In this document: in pieces, positions 60,834 through 64,000 of the stretch | Position numbering within the stretch: the stretch's first letter is position 1 | How the letters are laid out: each line of letters begins with the position of its first letter | Assembly (NCBI RefSeq): GCF_000590925.1 | Contig: NZ_CP004372.1 | Span: forward strand, 2,089,001 to 2,153,000 | Direction of reading: 5' to 3' | Length of the DNA stretch: 64,000 nucleotides | From: Roseibacterium elongatum DSM 19469 | GTDB lineage: Bacteria > Pseudomonadota > Alphaproteobacteria > Rhodobacterales > Rhodobacteraceae | Program-made: the position numbers and the translations under genes | Notes under the pieces: generated by a model | Told to the model about the DNA's origin: nothing | The model's database searches: none | What the model saw: the letters and a program-made list of their open reading frames with translations, nothing else

Positions 60834-61501
60834 CGGTGGAGCAGATGAAACATGCCCTCGGCGTCCTCGCCCATCAGGCACAGGCTGTCCAGAACGAAAG
60901 GGGCGGTCAGCACCGGCGCGAAATGCGTGGCCAGGGCGGCGCGCGTGACCTCGGCCTGCGCGCTGGGCAGTTTGCCGGTCAGCGTCAGGTGAAAGCGGAA
61001 CGCGTCCATCACGTAAGGATAGCCCCAGCGCCTGAGGTAATGCTCCTGCCGGTCGGACAGGCCCGGTTTGCGGCGCTTGGCCAACTCGGCCTCGGATGCC
61101 GGTGCACGGAACCCGTCCAGCGCCTCGACGGTCGCGGACGCCAGGGCCGACAGCGCCGGATCGGGCGTTGCGGGCACAATGGCGATGAACGAGCCCAGGC
61201 GACGCAGCTCCAGCCGGTCGATCACCACGGGGGACCGCGTGGCGCAAAAGGCGCGCGCGGCGGCGTCGAGCGCATCGGCCTCGTCGGGATGGGTCAGGCG
61301 GAAGGGCGGCTTGATCGTGCCGTGAAACCCGTATTTGCGCGGCGTGGCCGTCAGGGCGGCCGCTGTGGCGGTCAGACCCGCAACCTCGGGCTGCGCGAGG
61401 CTGGTGCCCGTCACGCTGTCCCAGCCCAGCCATTGGGCGCCGGCGCGATAGAGCGGCCCCTCGGGGACCGCGTAGATGCCGTATCGCTTGAACCTATCCA
61501 T
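60815..61501 (-). CDS. DUF1045 phosphonate-associated 2H-type protein
   Basis: A 228-residue DUF1045 protein, a group found in phosphonate loci and related to 2H phosphoesterases. The two His-containing motifs are visible: KYGFHGTIKPPF and FRFHLTLTGKL. It may act on cyclic phosphate intermediates, a role filled by PhnP in E. coli; that is inference. It lies on the minus strand inside the phn cluster; start ATG 61501 begins MDRFKRYGIYAVPEG as in homologues. Confidence 0.85.
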   Translation of the reverse strand: MDRFKRYGIYAVPEGPLYRAGAQWLGWDSVTGTSLAQPEVAGLTATAAALTATPRKYGFHGTIKPPFRLTHPDEADALDAAARAFCATRSPVVIDRLELRRLGSFIAIVPATPDPALSALASATVEALDGFRAPASEAELAKRRKPGLSDRQEHYLRRWGYPYVMDAFRFHLTLTGKLPSAQAEVTRAALATHFAPVLTAPFVLDSLCLMGEDAEGMFHLLHRYTLAG

Positions 61502-61547
61502 ATTCCCTGCTCCGGTTGATGCACACATGCCCAAGGACCACGCCCTG

Positions 61548-62693
61548 ATGCCCGACACGCTGACGCTTGCCAATGCCCGCCTGATCCTGCCCTCGGGGGC
61601 GGTGACGGGGGCGATCACCCTGCGCGGCGGCGAAATTGTCGAGATCGCGACCGGGCCGCGTGTGCCGCCGGGTGCGGTGGATTGCGCGGGCGATTACGTG
61701 GCCCCCGGCCTTATCGAGCTGCATACGGACAACCTTGAACGTCACATCCGCCCGCGCCCCTCGGCGCATTGGCCGCATGACGCGGCGATCGTGGCCCATG
61801 ACGCGGAACTGGCGGCCTGCGGCATCACCACGGTGTTCGACGCGATCCGCGTGGGGTCGATCGAGGGGAAGGGCGGAATCGGCTGGTCGCGCTATGCCCG
61901 CGACCTGGCGCACGAACTGCTCGAGATGCGCGCGGCCGCGGCGCTGAAGATCAGCCACCATATCCACCTGCGGGCCGAGATCTGTTCCGAAACCCTGATC
62001 GAGGAACTGGCGCAGTTTTCGCCCGAGGATCGCGTCGGTATCCTGAGCCTGATGGATCACACGCCGGGGCAGCGCCAATTCGCCGATATCGACCAGTACC
62101 GCACCTACATGAAGGGCAAGCATGGCCTGAGCGAAGAGGTGTTCATGGACCATGTGGCGACCCGCAAGGCCCTCGGCGATCGGGTGCGCGACGCGCATGA
62201 GGCCGCGGCTGTGGAGGCCGCACAGCGCCTGGGCGCGGTGCTGGCCAGCCATGACGACACCACGTTGAGCCATGTCGTGCGCTCGGCCGGGCACGGGATT
62301 GCACTGGCCGAGTTCCCCACCACCAAGGAGGCGGCGCGCGCCTGCCATCAGCACAAGATCAAGGTCATGATGGGGGCGCCCAACCTGATCCGGGGCGGGT
62401 CGCATTCGGGCAATGTGGCGGCGCGGGACCTGGCCGAGGCCGACCTTCTGGATATCCTGTCGTCGGATTATGTGCCCGCGGCGCTGCTCTATGCGGCGGT
62501 GAAGCTGGGCGAGATCTGGGACGACATGGCGCAGGCCATGGCCACGGTTTCGGCCGCGCCGGCGCAGGCCACGGGGCTGATGGATCGCGGGCGGTTGGCC
62601 GAAGGGATGCGCGCCGACGTGATCCGCTTCGCCACCGTCAAGGGCGTGCCGGCCCTGCGCGGTGTGTGGTCGGCGGGCACGCGCGTGGCGTGA
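61548..62693 (+). CDS. phnM: Ribosyl-phosphonate triphosphate diphosphatase
   Basis: PhnM is an amidohydrolase that removes pyrophosphate from the ribosyl-phosphonate triphosphate made by PhnI. The 381-residue protein has the metal site ELHTDNLERH, DHTPGQRQF, LASHDDTT, and GAPNLIRGGSHSGN followed by LSSDYVPAA. ATG 61548 was chosen for AAGGA ten bases upstream and normal length; 61527 is possible. Only 46 bases separate it from the divergent DUF1045 start, so its promoter must be compact or lie inside that gene. Confidence 0.93.
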   Translation: MPDTLTLANARLILPSGAVTGAITLRGGEIVEIATGPRVPPGAVDCAGDYVAPGLIELHTDNLERHIRPRPSAHWPHDAAIVAHDAELAACGITTVFDAIRVGSIEGKGGIGWSRYARDLAHELLEMRAAAALKISHHIHLRAEICSETLIEELAQFSPEDRVGILSLMDHTPGQRQFADIDQYRTYMKGKHGLSEEVFMDHVATRKALGDRVRDAHEAAAVEAAQRLGAVLASHDDTTLSHVVRSAGHGIALAEFPTTKEAARACHQHKIKVMMGAPNLIRGGSHSGNVAARDLAEADLLDILSSDYVPAALLYAAVKLGEIWDDMAQAMATVSAAPAQATGLMDRGRLAEGMRADVIRFATVKGVPALRGVWSAGTRVA

Positions 62694-62700
62694 GGGGGCA

Positions 62701-62733
62701 GCGCCTCGGCGGGCCTTGAACCCGCCTCGGCGC
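62701..62733. terminator. Bidirectional terminator between phnM and the TIM-barrel gene
   Basis: Two stacked stems, GCGCC/GGCGC and GGCGGG/CCCGCC, separated by TC/TC bulges with a 7-base loop, lie 7 bases after the phnM stop in a convergent gap. Confidence 0.6.
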
Positions 62734-62763
62734 TTGGGCGCGGGGCGGCGCGCGGCGGTGCCC

Positions 62764-63597
62764 TCAGCGGGCAAGGCCCTGACCCGAAAGGTAGTCCATG
62801 GCAACGGGAATGTCGGCGGCCTCGCGCAGTTCCAGCACAAGGTGCGGGCGCTGCGGCAGGGCGGCGATGGCGGCGAAGACCGCGTGCCAGTTCACCGTTC
62901 CGCGCCCCGGTGCCCAATGGCGGTCGGCGAACCCATCGGCATCCTGCAGATGCACATGGGCCAGCAGCGGGCCGGCATCGGCGATGAAGTAATCCACCGG
63001 TGGTGCGCCCGTCGCGCCGTGGGCGTAGTGCGCGTGGCCGGTGTCGATCGAGAGTTTCACCGCGTCCGACCCGAAACTGCTGGCCAGATCGCGGCGAAAG
63101 CGCGGGTCGATATCCTCGATGTTTTCGATGACCAGCGTGATGCCCTCGGCCTCGGCCAGCGCGACGGCCTCGCGCAGGATGGCGTGGACCGCGTCGATCT
63201 TGCGCTCGGCGGCGGCGGGCGTGGCCCCGATACGCGGGTTGTTTCCGAAATTGAACCAATCCCACGTGGAATAGGGGGAATGGATCACCATCTGTGACGC
63301 CCCGAGCGCGGCGGCAGCGCGCACCCCGCTGACGTAGCGCCGGGCGACGATGGGCGCGATCTCGGGGTCTGCGGTGTCGAGGGCCAGATCGTAGAACGGC
63401 CCGTGGATGCCCAACCGCCCCTCGAACCCGTCGAGATGGGTGCGGGCGGCGGCCACGCGCCCCGGCCAGTCGCCCAGCAGAACCTCGGGCAGCAGAAAGT
63501 CCTGCAGTTCGAGATCGCGCTGATCGGCGATCAGCCAATCACGGAAGCGGGGCAGGTCGGCCACCATCAGCGCGGCCCCGATCTTGAGCGGTGTCAT
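62764..63597 (-). CDS. Sugar phosphate isomerase/epimerase-like TIM-barrel protein
   Basis: A 277-residue protein of the xylose-isomerase-like TIM-barrel (AP endonuclease 2) superfamily. Metal-binding residues expected for this fold are in VIENIEDIDP (Glu), SIDTGHAHYAHG (Asp/His), VHLQDADG (His/Asp) and LELREA (Glu). It lies 11 bases after the second phnM-like gene and is probably co-transcribed with it. Substrate unknown; a ribose-phosphate-type sugar from phosphonate breakdown is plausible. Confidence 0.82.
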   Translation of the reverse strand: MTPLKIGAALMVADLPRFRDWLIADQRDLELQDFLLPEVLLGDWPGRVAAARTHLDGFEGRLGIHGPFYDLALDTADPEIAPIVARRYVSGVRAAAALGASQMVIHSPYSTWDWFNFGNNPRIGATPAAAERKIDAVHAILREAVALAEAEGITLVIENIEDIDPRFRRDLASSFGSDAVKLSIDTGHAHYAHGATGAPPVDYFIADAGPLLAHVHLQDADGFADRHWAPGRGTVNWHAVFAAIAALPQRPHLVLELREAADIPVAMDYLSGQGLAR

Positions 63598-63608
63598 GGT
63601 CGATCCCC

Positions 63609-64000
63609 TCAGAAAACCTGCCGGCCGGCGCGCCAGACCGCCTGAACGACCGGCTGACCATCTTGCAGCCGCACAGCGACCAGATCGGCGCGCAGCCCGT
63701 CGGCGATGGCCCCGCGATCCTTCAGACCGGTCAGTTGGGCCGGGGCGCGCGTGACCAGCGCGATGGCGGCGGGCAGATCCTGCGGCAGGGCGGAATCGGC
63801 GGCGATGGCAAAGGCCGCATCCAGCGGCGAGCGCGGGATATAGTCGGAGGCCAGCGCATCCACGAGGCCATGGGCCAGCAACTCGGCCACAGCGACATTG
63901 CCCGATTGCGAGCCACCGCGCAGGTAGTTCGGCGCACCGGCGACGATGGACAGGTCCGCTTGGCGCGCGCGGCGGGCGGCGGCCAGCGTGGTGGGAAACT
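63609..64000 (-). CDS. Second PhnM-like amidohydrolase, C-terminal part (5' end outside window)
   Basis: The frame is open to the window edge and reads FPTTLAAARRAR, then GAPNYLRGGSQSGN, LASDYIPRSPLDAAF and LTGLKDRGAIADGLRADLV, all matching the C-terminal region of PhnM but clearly diverged from the phnM at 61548-62693. About 130 residues are visible. It is therefore a paralogue rather than a copy, and it starts an operon with the TIM-barrel gene. Confidence 0.85.
   Translation of the reverse strand, partial: FPTTLAAARRARQADLSIVAGAPNYLRGGSQSGNVAVAELLAHGLVDALASDYIPRSPLDAAFAIAADSALPQDLPAAIALVTRAPAQLTGLKDRGAIADGLRADLVAVRLQDGQPVVQAVWRAGRQVF

Noticed and set aside
62701..62733. Sequence resembling a tRNA T-arm (GGCGGG, TTGAA, CCCGCC)
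   Set aside because: No acceptor, D or anticodon arms are found around it and the loop is not TTCGANN; the stacked stems fit a terminator between convergent genes better.

Overview
The window is GC-rich bacterial DNA whose gene content and neighbourhoods point to an alphaproteobacterium of the Rhodobacteraceae/Roseobacteraceae type. The pointers are: aerobic cobalamin genes (cobB, cobA, cobF, a bluE/pduX-like kinase, cobD, cobC), a methionine synthase whose homocysteine-methyltransferase domain is a separate gene, a DUF6525 gene, an AppA-like BLUF photoreceptor, a zur/znuABC zinc locus, and a phnGHIJKLNM C-P lyase locus with a DUF1045 gene. No rRNA, tRNA, CRISPR array, prophage or insertion sequence was recognised; the region reads as chromosomal core plus metabolic accessory clusters.

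Layout. 1-2079: cobB (5'-truncated by the window), cobA, cobF. 2149-3560 (-): a BLUF plus B12-binding-fold regulator with a complete cobalamin riboswitch in its leader. 3760-7537 (-): two-gene metH. 7694-7947 (-): DUF6525. 8162-11368: znuA divergent from zur-znuC-znuB with Zur-box-like palindromes. 11396-12760 (-): small secreted protein and a decayed RND exporter. 13163-15865: bluE-cobD-cobC. 15920-21363 (-): peptide-type ABC importer (dppA-like, dppB, dppC, fused dppDF). 22058-24597: AraC regulator, NmrA-like protein, DUF1772 protein. 24624-29749 (-): AMP-ligase, fused E1 alpha/beta, E2 and a dedicated acyl carrier protein. 29872-32574 (-): P-type cation ATPase. 32892-46758: glycogen cluster glgP-glgC-glgA-glgX-malQ facing a glucosylglycerol-hydrolase-like gene and glgB. 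46824-53220: CoA-transferase and HMG-CoA-lyase-like genes divergent from a TctCBA importer and LysR regulator. 53205-54069 (-): trmO and a carboxymuconolactone-decarboxylase-family gene. 54126-62693: phnF divergent from phnGHIJ-(alpha/beta hydrolase)-phnKLN, a DUF1045 gene on the opposite strand, and phnM. 62764-64000 (-): TIM-barrel isomerase and a second phnM-like gene cut by the window end.

How the genes work together. Cobalamin is the theme of the first 16 kb: two biosynthetic operons, a B12-dependent methionine synthase, and between them a riboswitch-controlled blue-light/B12-fold regulator, which is the most intriguing arrangement here. The middle is carbon handling: peptide uptake, a 2-oxoacid-dehydrogenase-like module with its own ACP, glycogen and probably glucosylglycerol turnover, and a putative import-activate-cleave pathway for a C5-C6 dicarboxylate. 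The end is phosphonate breakdown.

Caveat. At least seven otherwise intact genes or gene pairs (metH, DUF6525 gene, dppC, glgP twice, tctA, phnJ) are broken by single-base gains or losses, most of them at or next to homopolymer runs. This is more consistent with uncorrected sequencing errors than with gene death; only the RND exporter looks like a true fossil because it has also lost internal blocks.
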